Below, piece after piece: positions 34,218 through 41,697 of a stretch of 64,000 nt of DNA. A program made the translations under genes and the position numbers. Positions within the stretch are counted from its first letter, which is position 1; each line of letters begins with the position of its first letter. A model generated the notes under the pieces. That model was not told the DNA's origin, made no database searches, and saw only the letters and a program-made list of their open reading frames with translations. Source of the DNA: Sphingopyxis sp. USTB-05 (GTDB lineage Bacteria; Pseudomonadota; Alphaproteobacteria; Sphingomonadales; Sphingomonadaceae); contig NZ_CP084712.1 of assembly GCF_023822045.1 (NCBI RefSeq), forward strand, positions 372,001-436,000, in the 5' to 3' direction.

Positions 34218-35468
34218 TCACCGTGTTTCCCATGGAAAACTGTCGAGCCGTTCTGTGCCGTTAGGTGTCACGAGAACCTGGGTTTCTAGTTTGACGCATT
34301 CACGTCCTCCCTGCTCGCCGATCAGGCTCTCAACGCAAAAGACCATGCCGTCTTCAAACCGGCCGGGCAACAGGTCGGCTGGGTCGGTAGCATAGGGTAC
34401 GCCGGGATATTCATCAGCCATGCCGACACCGTGCAATGCGCAGGAGTAGCGGTTGGCCATGAAGCGTTCGGGAATCCGCCAAGTCTTTTCCATATACTCC
34501 CGGAACTCCATGCCCGGATGGATCAAGTTGGCGTTGTGAAGCAACTGTTCGAGTGCGGTGCTGTACAACGTGCTCTGTTCATCGGTCATCCGTGTGTGGC
34601 CGATGGTCCAGGATCGCGAAAGATCCGCGCAATAACCATAGGGTCCGATCATATCGGTGTCGAAAGCTAGCATATCCCCCAACTTGCCGACATGATCGGA
34701 ACATTCCTGAAACCAAGGATTGGTGCGCTCTCCGATAGTCAGGAGTCGGGTTTCCAGCCATTCGCCACCTGACCGGATATTCTCGTAATGAAGTTCCGCC
34801 CAGATTTCCTGCTCGGTCTTGCCGGGGAGCGAGTGCTCATACATCCGCGCCATTCCTGCTTCGCACACTCGAATCGTCCAGCGCATCAGTTCGATCTCAT
34901 CGAGGCTCTTGATCAGCCTGGCCTGCTCGGTCATCTGCTGGCCTTCGACCAACGTCAGCCCTTGCCGCCGTAGCGCATCGGCGCCCGGAAGTTCGAGCTT
35001 GTCGGTGCCAAGCCTGAGGTTGCCGCCACCACGCTCGCGCACTGCCGAAGCGATTTCCGCAGCCCATTGTTCCGCCCGTTCCTCAAGATAGGGACCGGAA
35101 TACATATAGAAGAACGGATTGGCGATGCGGATCTCGTCGACTGTCTCGAGTCCTTTCGCGAGATGCTCGGCACCGGGATACTCGAAATCAATCGCGTGGC
35201 CATCAGCGAAGACCAATGCATAGTGGAACGGGTTGTGTGTCGCCCACAACTGCATGTTCGACACATCCAGCGCATATCGAATGTTGACCGGATCGAAGAG
35301 CAGGATGGCCGCGCAATCATGCTTGATAACCTGGTCAACCAAGCGCTGCTTGCGATAGGCGCGGGCGGCCCTGAGCGTGTCGAGAGGCACGGGGCTGCGA
35401 AGCGGCTTATCGGCTCCCTCCGGATTGAGATAGGCTGCCTTGCGGGCGTCTTTGAAAACTCGGCTCAC
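34218..35468 (-). CDS. DddP-like M24-family metalloenzyme
   Basis: This protein of about 416 residues has the pita-bread fold of M24 (Xaa-Pro aminopeptidase/creatinase). It reads closest, from memory, to the DMSP lyase DddP: LLFDPVNIRYALDVSNMQLW, GGEWLETRLLTIGERTNPWF, FDTDMIGPYGYCADLSRSW, RYSCALHGVGMADEYPG and VKLETQVLVT. Metal ligands (two Asp in FDTD, Asp in ADLSR, His in LHG, Glu in VESL and KLET) are conserved. So are the Tyr (RYSC) and Asp (MADE) recalled as catalytic in DddP. The GTG at 35468 with AAAAAGG upstream fits the family start. Lyase, peptidase or another C-N/C-S cleavage cannot be separated without alignment. Confidence 0.75.
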   Translation of the reverse strand: MSRVFKDARKAAYLNPEGADKPLRSPVPLDTLRAARAYRKQRLVDQVIKHDCAAILLFDPVNIRYALDVSNMQLWATHNPFHYALVFADGHAIDFEYPGAEHLAKGLETVDEIRIANPFFYMYSGPYLEERAEQWAAEIASAVRERGGGNLRLGTDKLELPGADALRRQGLTLVEGQQMTEQARLIKSLDEIELMRWTIRVCEAGMARMYEHSLPGKTEQEIWAELHYENIRSGGEWLETRLLTIGERTNPWFQECSDHVGKLGDMLAFDTDMIGPYGYCADLSRSWTIGHTRMTDEQSTLYSTALEQLLHNANLIHPGMEFREYMEKTWRIPERFMANRYSCALHGVGMADEYPGVPYATDPADLLPGRFEDGMVFCVESLIGEQGGRECVKLETQVLVTPNGTERLDSFPWETR

Positions 35469-35597
35469 GACCTTTTTCTTTGAGTCAATGTTCCGTATTT
35501 GTTTTGGCGCGGTATAGTGCGATTTCCCACTGGATCGGGCTTTGATGGCGTTGACGAGCAACCCGTTCTTTGTTGCCGTTGGTTGCTTGCCATTTGA

Positions 35598-36029
35598 TCA
35601 TCGAACGAAGCCCTCGTCGGCGGCCAATGTTGCGCGCCGGAAGGCTAGCCATGCAAGTGGCACCAGCAAGAGTTCGATGGCCAAGGCGACAGCGATGAAG
35701 GCTGTGCCGATATCGCTCGACGGATGACCCGCCTGCAGCAGCGACAGCGCCCGTCCTATCCCGCCAAGCACCACGATGGCGAAGCAAAGCTGGAGAATGA
35801 GACCGTAGCGGCGCAAGTCACCAAGGCAGACGAGCTGGATCGCTCCCAATCCCAACCAGACCGCACCTAGGAACCGGACCTGGCTGTCGAGCACCGGATC
35901 GAACGGAGCCACTGCTGCAGTTCCGACACCGATGTTGGCTTGCCCGGCCACTCCCACGATCACGTCCATCGCTCCGGTCAGCAAGGCAATCAACGAGAGC
36001 AGGACGGTGGTTATCTTTACGAACTTCAT
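35598..36029 (-). CDS. Small membrane protein, DUF4345-like
   Basis: This 143-residue protein has four predicted hydrophobic helices (TTVLLSLIALLTGAMDVIVG, VWLGLGAIQLVCLG, LILQLCFAIVVLGGIGRALS, TAFIAVALAIELLLVPLAWL) and an FLGAVWLGLG loop typical of the DUF4345 group. Function unknown. Its ATG overlaps the stop of the upstream SDR (ATGA), so the two are translationally coupled. The 129 bases between it and the M24 start hold no gene. Confidence 0.7.
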   Translation of the reverse strand: MKFVKITTVLLSLIALLTGAMDVIVGVAGQANIGVGTAAVAPFDPVLDSQVRFLGAVWLGLGAIQLVCLGDLRRYGLILQLCFAIVVLGGIGRALSLLQAGHPSSDIGTAFIAVALAIELLLVPLAWLAFRRATLAADEGFVR

Positions 36030-36859
36030 GCCGTTTCCCCCTTCGCTGCATCCAGCGCTTGGCCGATTGCCTGGTTGAACACGTGCGAACCGGTCAGGTT
36101 CTGCCCGCCGTCAACGGCAATCCGTGCGCCTGAAATGTAGGACGCGAGCGGCGTGGCCAGGAACGCCGCGACATGGGCGACGTCCTCCAGCTTGCCCATC
36201 CGGCCCAGCGGCGTCATCGCCTTCCAGATCGCTTCGGCGCTTTCCCCGCCCATCCGGTTCATGCCTTCGGTGCCCTCGATCGGTCCGGGTACGATGCTGT
36301 TCGCCCTGATCCCGAAGCGCCCCCATTCGAGCGCGAGATTGGCCATGAGGTTGTCGATCCCGGCCTTGGCCGCGCCGACATGCGCCTGATAGGCAAAGGG
36401 CACATAGGACTGCCCGCCCGAGACAAACAGCAAGGCTCCCTGTGTCTGCCGCAACTGCTCGAAACAGGCATGCGCTGCATGGAATGCGCCGAGCAGGTCG
36501 ATCTCCACCACAGTGCGGAAGCCCTTGGGCGAAATGGCTTCGGCCGGCGCGACAAAGTTGCCGGCAGCCCCGCAAACCGCAAAGCTGATCGGCCCCAGCG
36601 CCTCACCGCAGGCTGAAACGGCAGCTTGCACCGCCGCATCATCGCGTACGTCTGCAACCGCCGTGAAGACGGTGGCGCCGCACGCTTCGAGCTCCTTGCG
36701 CCCGGAGTCGAGCCGCTCCGCCGTGCGTCCGCAGATGCCGACACTGGCTCCGAGCCGGGCCAGCGCCTTGCCGATGGCCAGATTGATCCCGCTGCCGCCG
36801 CCGGTGATGAAAGCCACCTGGCCGCGCAAGGCGTGGGGGCTGATAATATCCGTGATCAT
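36026..36859 (-). CDS. SDR oxidoreductase, 2,4-dienoyl-CoA reductase-like
   Basis: This protein of about 277 residues has the cofactor motif AFITGGGSGINLAIG and the family segment VCGAAGNFVAPAEAISPKGF. The active-site stretch YQAHVGAAKAG lacks the usual YxxxK spacing; that, with the AAGNF motif, marks the DECR branch, which reduces 2,4-dienoyl-CoA with NADPH. It suits degradation of unsaturated acyl chains. The start at 36859 is chosen because the earlier GTG at 36916 abuts the regulatory box and has no ribosome site. It is divergent from the crotonase gene. Confidence 0.8.
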   Translation of the reverse strand: MITDIISPHALRGQVAFITGGGSGINLAIGKALARLGASVGICGRTAERLDSGRKELEACGATVFTAVADVRDDAAVQAAVSACGEALGPISFAVCGAAGNFVAPAEAISPKGFRTVVEIDLLGAFHAAHACFEQLRQTQGALLFVSGGQSYVPFAYQAHVGAAKAGIDNLMANLALEWGRFGIRANSIVPGPIEGTEGMNRMGGESAEAIWKAMTPLGRMGKLEDVAHVAAFLATPLASYISGARIAVDGGQNLTGSHVFNQAIGQALDAAKGETA

Positions 36860-36919
36860 GCGCTGGGCCAATCCTGTCATGAGGTTGGCACTGCCTAGAG
36901 CAAGCCTTGCCAGCACCTG

Positions 36920-36932
36920 CCCATACTTTTGG
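36920..36932 (-). promoter_or_regulatory. CCAAAAGTATGGG box in the SDR/crotonase divergent region
   Basis: On the minus strand the bases read CCAAAAGTATGGG, pointing at the SDR start about 60 bases away. The crotonase start is 59 bases on the other side. The core CAAAAGTATGGG recurs at 41609-41636 and 53365-53380. Confidence 0.5.
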
Positions 36933-36990
36933 ATGGCCAGGTCTCTGTTCGCTTCGATGAAGAGGATCGCAACTGACAGGGAGAGCCATA

Positions 36991-37782
36991 GTGTCGGATC
37001 GGGTTCAGCTGGTTGTTGCGAACGGTGTGGCCGAGGTACGGCTCAACCGGCCGGAAAAGCTGAATGCGCTGGATTTCGGAACCTTCGACCTGCTGGTCGA
37101 TGCGGGCCAGACACTCGCAGCAACGCCGGGGCTGCGGGCGGTCGTGCTCAGCGGGAACGGGCGCAGCTTTTCGGTCGGCATTGATCTGGAAGCGCTGGCG
37201 AATGAAGGAGCCAGCGCGCTTTCCAATCTGGCGGCGCGCACACACGGCGATGCCAACCTGTTCCAGCAGGTTGCCCTGCAATGGCGGGACCTGCCCGTGC
37301 CGGTGATCGCGGCAATCCAGGGGCACGCGCTTGGCGGCGGGATGCAACTGGCCTTGGGCGCCGATATTCGCATCGCCGCGCCCGATGCCCGGCTGTCGAT
37401 CCGGGAAGTGGTCTGGGTGCTGGTCCCCGACATGGCTGGCACCGTGCTGCTGCGCCAACTGGTCCGGTCGGACGTCATACGCGATCTGCTGTTCTCAGGC
37501 AGGATCGTGACCGGCGAGGAGGCCTTGGAACTTGGGCTCGTGACTCGTCTGGCGTCCGATCCACTCGCCGCTGCCCGTCAATTGGCGCGCGAAATCGCCG
37601 CTTCAAGCCCTGACGCCGTCCGGGCCGCAAAGCGCCTGGTCAATGCTGGAGCAGCCGGAACGTCGGACCGCGACATGCTCCTGGCCGAGGCTACCGAGCA
37701 GCAGGCGCTGCTCGCTTCGGCCAATCACCTCGAGGCGCTGCGGGCTCACGCCGAAAAGCGCCCGCCCGTCTATGGCGATTGA
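36991..37782 (+). CDS. Enoyl-CoA hydratase/isomerase (crotonase) family protein
   Basis: This 263-residue crotonase has the oxyanion-hole segments FSVGIDLEAL and IQGHALGGGMQLALGADIRI, then SIREVVWVLVPDMAGTVLLR. The Glu in IREV and the Asp in VPDMAG recall the dienoyl-CoA isomerase branch more than classical hydratases (inference). The GTG start follows AGGGAGAGCC. Together with the divergent DECR-like SDR it could handle double bonds during beta-oxidation. Confidence 0.84.
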   Translation: MSDRVQLVVANGVAEVRLNRPEKLNALDFGTFDLLVDAGQTLAATPGLRAVVLSGNGRSFSVGIDLEALANEGASALSNLAARTHGDANLFQQVALQWRDLPVPVIAAIQGHALGGGMQLALGADIRIAAPDARLSIREVVWVLVPDMAGTVLLRQLVRSDVIRDLLFSGRIVTGEEALELGLVTRLASDPLAAARQLAREIAASSPDAVRAAKRLVNAGAAGTSDRDMLLAEATEQQALLASANHLEALRAHAEKRPPVYGD

Positions 37783-37850
37783 ACGAATGGGCGGGCTGAG
37801 GCCAGCTTGGCTTCCTGAGCAGGGATTGGACACCGTAACATGACTTACCA

Positions 37851-38990
37851 ATGCGTCCTGAACTGTCGGAGCAGTCGAATTGCAATGATGATTGCCGCAT
37901 TCGTGGTCGGCTCGTGACCCGTGGCCCTCTTGCGGGACTGAGAGTCCTCGAATTTGCCAGCATTGGACCGGGCCCACACTGCGCAATGCTTTTGGCAGAC
38001 TTAGGGGCAGATGTGCTGCGGATTGACCGGCCCGGCGGCAATGGATGGCCGAATCCCGTTGCGGATCGCGGCCGCGCTGTCCTGCCTCTCGACATCAGAT
38101 CGGAAGCCGGACGAGCCAGAAGCGTCGAACTGATTGTCCAGGCTGACGTCCTGATCGAAGGGAACCGTCCCGGAGTGATGGAGCGGCTTGGCCTTGGCCC
38201 TGATGTCGCCTGTTCACTGAACAACAGACTGATCTATGGGCGGATGACCGGCTGGGGGCAGGATGGGCCACTGGCAAAGGTTGCGGGTCACGACATCAAC
38301 TACATCGCGCTGACTGGCGCACTGGCGGCGATCGGTAGGTCAGGCGAACCGGCAGCGGTTCCGCTCAATCTGATTGGGGACTTCGGCGGCGGCTCAATGT
38401 TCCTCGCTTTTGGGATCATGTCTGCCTTGTGGGAGCGTGAGAAATCCGGCCTTGGACAAGTGGTAGATGCTGCGATCATCGATGGCGTCGCGTCGATGAT
38501 GAGCATGTTTGCGGGGCTAGTGCCCTCGAAACGGATTTCGATTGATCGTGAAACCAACATTCTGGGTGGTTCGGCTCCGTTTTATCGTTGCTATGTTTGC
38601 AAAGATGGGCGGGAAGTCTCGGTCGGAGCTCTTGAGTCGCAGTTTTATTCGGAATTTCTGGCTACAGTTGGTGCTCCCGCGGATTGGGTTAAGGATCAGT
38701 ACGATAGCTCCAATTGGCCCGAGCGCTCTGCTTGGTTCGCTGCGCTATTCATGAGCAAAACCAGGGATGAATGGGCGGCATTGACTGAAGGGTCGGACGC
38801 ATGTTTCGCCCCGGTCCTTGATCTCCACGAAGCTGGACAGCACCCCCAGATGGCATTCCGTGGTATTTATGTCGAACGAGACGGGTTTGCCCATCATGTT
38901 CCGGCACCACGATTTTCGCGAACAAAAGCGTCCATTCCGGGAGACAGGGACGCAGACACGATGATGAGCGATTGGGCACGCAATAGGTAG
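37851..38990 (+). CDS. Alpha-methylacyl-CoA racemase (CaiB/BaiF family)
   Basis: This 379-residue type III CoA-transferase-fold protein has the racemase branch pattern: GLRVLEFASIGPGPHCAMLL and YGRMTGWGQDGPLAKVAGHD. The catalytic candidates, by the known mycobacterial racemase (His126, Asp156, Glu241), are His in AGHDINY, Asp in GDFGGGSM and Glu in ALESQFYSEF. It converts (R)- to (S)-2-methylacyl-CoA so that branched chains can enter beta-oxidation. It lies between crotonase and acyl-CoA synthetase genes, which supports that role. Confidence 0.88.
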   Translation: MRPELSEQSNCNDDCRIRGRLVTRGPLAGLRVLEFASIGPGPHCAMLLADLGADVLRIDRPGGNGWPNPVADRGRAVLPLDIRSEAGRARSVELIVQADVLIEGNRPGVMERLGLGPDVACSLNNRLIYGRMTGWGQDGPLAKVAGHDINYIALTGALAAIGRSGEPAAVPLNLIGDFGGGSMFLAFGIMSALWEREKSGLGQVVDAAIIDGVASMMSMFAGLVPSKRISIDRETNILGGSAPFYRCYVCKDGREVSVGALESQFYSEFLATVGAPADWVKDQYDSSNWPERSAWFAALFMSKTRDEWAALTEGSDACFAPVLDLHEAGQHPQMAFRGIYVERDGFAHHVPAPRFSRTKASIPGDRDADTMMSDWARNR

Positions 38991-39052
38991 GGAACAGCGC
39001 TTGGCCTGCCATCCTGAAGCATTGACATTCAACAAAACCGGAGACGGACAGC

Positions 39053-40609
39053 ATGCAATTCACGCAAGGACTAGAGAGGGCGGTTCAGCACCATCCGGGC
39101 ATGACAGCGACGATCTGCGGGTCGCGCATCCAGACGTTCGCGGAGCTTTATGAAAGGGTCACCCGGCTGGCGGGCTGCCTTGCATCTCGGAAGCTTACCA
39201 CGGGTGCGCGCATTGCGGTACTGGCGCTCAACAGCGATCACTACCTGGAGGTCTATCTGGCGACCGCCTGGGCCGGCGGCGTGATCGTGCCTGTCAACTT
39301 TCGCTGGAGCCCGGCCGAAATTGCCTACTCCCTCAACGACGCCGGGTGCGTGGCGCTGATCGTCGACCAGCATCATGCCGCGATCGTCCCCTCATTGCAG
39401 GAGCAATGCCCGGGTCTGCAGCATGTCTTCCTGATGGGTGGGAGCGAGGAATCGGGCGACCTATTGGGTCTCGACGCACTGATCGAAGTGGCAGAGCCCT
39501 TGCCGAACGCGGGAGCGGGCGGGGATGACCTGCTGGGCATATTCTACACCGGCGGCACCACCGGGCGGCCCAAGGGCGTGATGCTGACCCATGCCAATCT
39601 GTGTTCCTCCGGCCTGTCGATGCTGGCCGAGGGCGTGTTCAATGAAGGCGCGGTCGGGCTGCACGTGGCACCGATGTTTCACCTGGCCGACATGCTGCTC
39701 ACCACCTGTCTGGTGCTGCGCGGCTGCACCCATGTCATGCTCCCCGCCTTCAGTCCCGAGGCCGTGCTTGACCATGTCGCGCGGTTTGGGGTCACCGACA
39801 CGCTGGTCGTACCGGCCATGCTTCAGGCGATCGTCGATCACCCTGCGATCGGGAATTTCGACACCTCGAGCCTGTGTAACATCCTCTACGGCGCGTCCCC
39901 CGCCTCCGAAACACTGCTGCGGCGCACTATGACGGCCTTCCCGGGCGTGCGCCTGACCCAGGGTTATGGCATGACTGAAAGCGCGGCCTTCATCTGCGCG
40001 CTGCCCTGGCACCAGCATGTCGTGGACAATGACGGTCCGAACCGGCTGCGCGCAGCTGGGCGATCGACATTCGATGTTCACCTCAGGATTGTCGATTCCG
40101 AGGACCGCGAACTCCCGCGCGGCGAGATTGGCGAGATCATCGTCAAGGGGCCGAATGTGATGCAGGGCTACTACAACATGCCTGAAGCAACCACGGAGAC
40201 TTTGCGCGGCGGCTGGCTGCATACCGGCGATATGGCCTGGATGGACGAGGAGGGCTATGTCTTCATCGTCGACCGGGCGAAGGACATGATCATCTCGGGT
40301 GGCGAGAACATCTATTCCGCCGAGGTCGAGAATGCCGTCGCCAGCCACCCGGCCGTCGCAGCCAATGCCGTGATCGGGATTCCCCATGAGCAGATGGGCG
40401 AAGCCGTGCATGTCGCCCTGGTCCTGCGGCCAGGTAGTGAGCTGACACTTGAGGCACTCCAGGCCCATTGCCGGGCCTTGATCGCCGGATACAAGGTGCC
40501 ACGCAGCATGGAAATCAGGCCCAGCCTGCCGCTGTCCGGCGCCGGAAAGATCCTGAAGACACAGCTGCGCGAACCCTTCTGGAAGGGGCGGGACAGGGCC
40601 GTGGGCTAA
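39053..40609 (+). CDS. AMP-forming acyl-CoA synthetase
   Basis: This 518-residue ANL-family enzyme activates a carboxylic acid to its CoA ester with ATP. Motifs: the P-loop-like FYTGGTTGRPKGVMLTH near residue 165, TQGYGMTESAA, LHTGDMAWMDEEGYVFIVDR, and the C-terminal lysine segment GKILKTQLRE. GGAGACGG precedes the ATG. It follows the racemase at a 62-base gap and would feed it. Substrate specificity (fatty, terpenoid or aromatic acid) is not evident. Confidence 0.9.
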   Translation: MQFTQGLERAVQHHPGMTATICGSRIQTFAELYERVTRLAGCLASRKLTTGARIAVLALNSDHYLEVYLATAWAGGVIVPVNFRWSPAEIAYSLNDAGCVALIVDQHHAAIVPSLQEQCPGLQHVFLMGGSEESGDLLGLDALIEVAEPLPNAGAGGDDLLGIFYTGGTTGRPKGVMLTHANLCSSGLSMLAEGVFNEGAVGLHVAPMFHLADMLLTTCLVLRGCTHVMLPAFSPEAVLDHVARFGVTDTLVVPAMLQAIVDHPAIGNFDTSSLCNILYGASPASETLLRRTMTAFPGVRLTQGYGMTESAAFICALPWHQHVVDNDGPNRLRAAGRSTFDVHLRIVDSEDRELPRGEIGEIIVKGPNVMQGYYNMPEATTETLRGGWLHTGDMAWMDEEGYVFIVDRAKDMIISGGENIYSAEVENAVASHPAVAANAVIGIPHEQMGEAVHVALVLRPGSELTLEALQAHCRALIAGYKVPRSMEIRPSLPLSGAGKILKTQLREPFWKGRDRAVG

Positions 40610-40634
40610 CCCCTGGCCTTACGGAAAAATCGAC

Positions 40635-40651
40635 AAGCCAAACTTTTGTCG
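40635..40651. promoter_or_regulatory. AAGCCAAACTTTTGTCG box upstream of the desaturase
   Basis: AAGCCAAACTTT (40635-40646) is identical to 44442-44453. The minus strand reads CGACAAAAGTTTGGCTT, close to the CAAAAGTATGGG boxes elsewhere. CGACAA/TTGTCG arms (40631-40636, 40646-40651) add local symmetry. The sequence ends 28 bases before the likely desaturase ATG. Confidence 0.4.
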
Positions 40652-40679
40652 AGGCGCCGCCCGCCGCAGGGAGGCATTG

Positions 40680-41588
40680 ATGCGGAAACACTCGGTCGAG
40701 GAGAGTCTGATGTCCACGTCACCGCAGAATGCAGCTGCCCAGTTCAATGCGTTGCGGTCTTGTCCCAAGGTGGCATGGCCGACCGTGGCACTGTTCGTCG
40801 TTTGCACCAGCATCATCGGCGGTGTCTGGTACGCTGCCATCGCTCACGGGTTTCCGCTTTGGCTGGGAGCGATCGTGAACGGGGTTACCGCGTACTACCT
40901 GTTCAGCGTGGTCCATGATTCGTCACACAATGCGGTTAGCAAGATCAAGTTCGTGAACGAGCTGCTCGGTCGGGTCGGCCTGGTCTATTTCGCGCCGCTC
41001 GCACCGATGGACGTGGCCCGGTACATCCACATGGCGCATCATAAATATGCAAATGATCCGGAACGCGATCCGGATGGCTACGCACACAAGTTGGATCTGT
41101 GGTTCCCGCTGCGCTGGCTCAATTTCGATTACTATTATACCAAATGGTTCTTCCAGAAGGGCGGCGATTTTGCCCGCCGGAAGTACCCGGCTCTGTTTGC
41201 CTATGTGGCTTTCATCCTGTCGACCTGTGCCCTGATCATCTGGCTGGGATACGGGCTGGAGCTGCTGATGCTGTGGTTCATCCCGACCCGGATCAGCTCA
41301 TTCCTGTTCGTGCTCGTGTTCAGCTTCCTGACTCACCAGCCGTTTGAAACCTATGCCAAGGAAGACGAATACAAGGCGACGGCATTGCGGATGGGCGGCG
41401 AATGGATTCTCTCGCCGCTGATGGCCAACCACAATTACCACCTGATCCACCACCTCTATCCGACCGCGCCGTTCTACAACTACATCAAGATCATGAAGCT
41501 GCGCGGCGATGAGATCCTGGCCAGGGACCCGCTGATGCCGCCAACCTTTGGGCTATCGCCGCGCACAAAGGAGCTGGCGAACCACTAA
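40680..41588 (+). CDS. Membrane fatty acid desaturase/hydroxylase-type di-iron protein
   Basis: This protein of about 302 residues has several membrane segments and the three histidine boxes of the integral-membrane di-iron superfamily: HDSSH (VVHDSSHNAVS), HMAHH and HLIHH (NHNYHLIHHLYP). Members introduce double bonds or hydroxyl groups using O2 and a reductant. The substrate is unknown; in this neighbourhood a terminal or side-chain hydroxylation of an apolar compound is possible (inference). AGGGAGG at 40668-40674 supports the ATG at 40680; a second in-frame ATG at 40710 is also possible. Confidence 0.84.
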   Translation: MRKHSVEESLMSTSPQNAAAQFNALRSCPKVAWPTVALFVVCTSIIGGVWYAAIAHGFPLWLGAIVNGVTAYYLFSVVHDSSHNAVSKIKFVNELLGRVGLVYFAPLAPMDVARYIHMAHHKYANDPERDPDGYAHKLDLWFPLRWLNFDYYYTKWFFQKGGDFARRKYPALFAYVAFILSTCALIIWLGYGLELLMLWFIPTRISSFLFVLVFSFLTHQPFETYAKEDEYKATALRMGGEWILSPLMANHNYHLIHHLYPTAPFYNYIKIMKLRGDEILARDPLMPPTFGLSPRTKELANH

Positions 41589-41608
41589 GCCATTGGAGGT
41601 GCAATCCT

Positions 41609-41636
41609 AGCCACCCATACAAAAGTATGGGTGGCT
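41609..41636. promoter_or_regulatory. Perfect 12-bp-arm palindrome with AAAA loop, upstream of the LuxR regulator
   Basis: AGCCACCCATAC (41609-41620) is the exact inverse of GTATGGGTGGCT (41625-41636) around AAAA. It can act as a terminator hairpin for the desaturase (no T-tract follows) or as an operator. Its right half contains CAAAAGTATGGG, the box seen at 36920 and 53365, 62 bases before the regulator's start. Confidence 0.6.
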
Positions 41637-41697
41637 GGCGCATCTGCGGCTATAGCCTGCGCAACGGGATTGGGATGTTTAGCGCAGGGTAGCCAGC

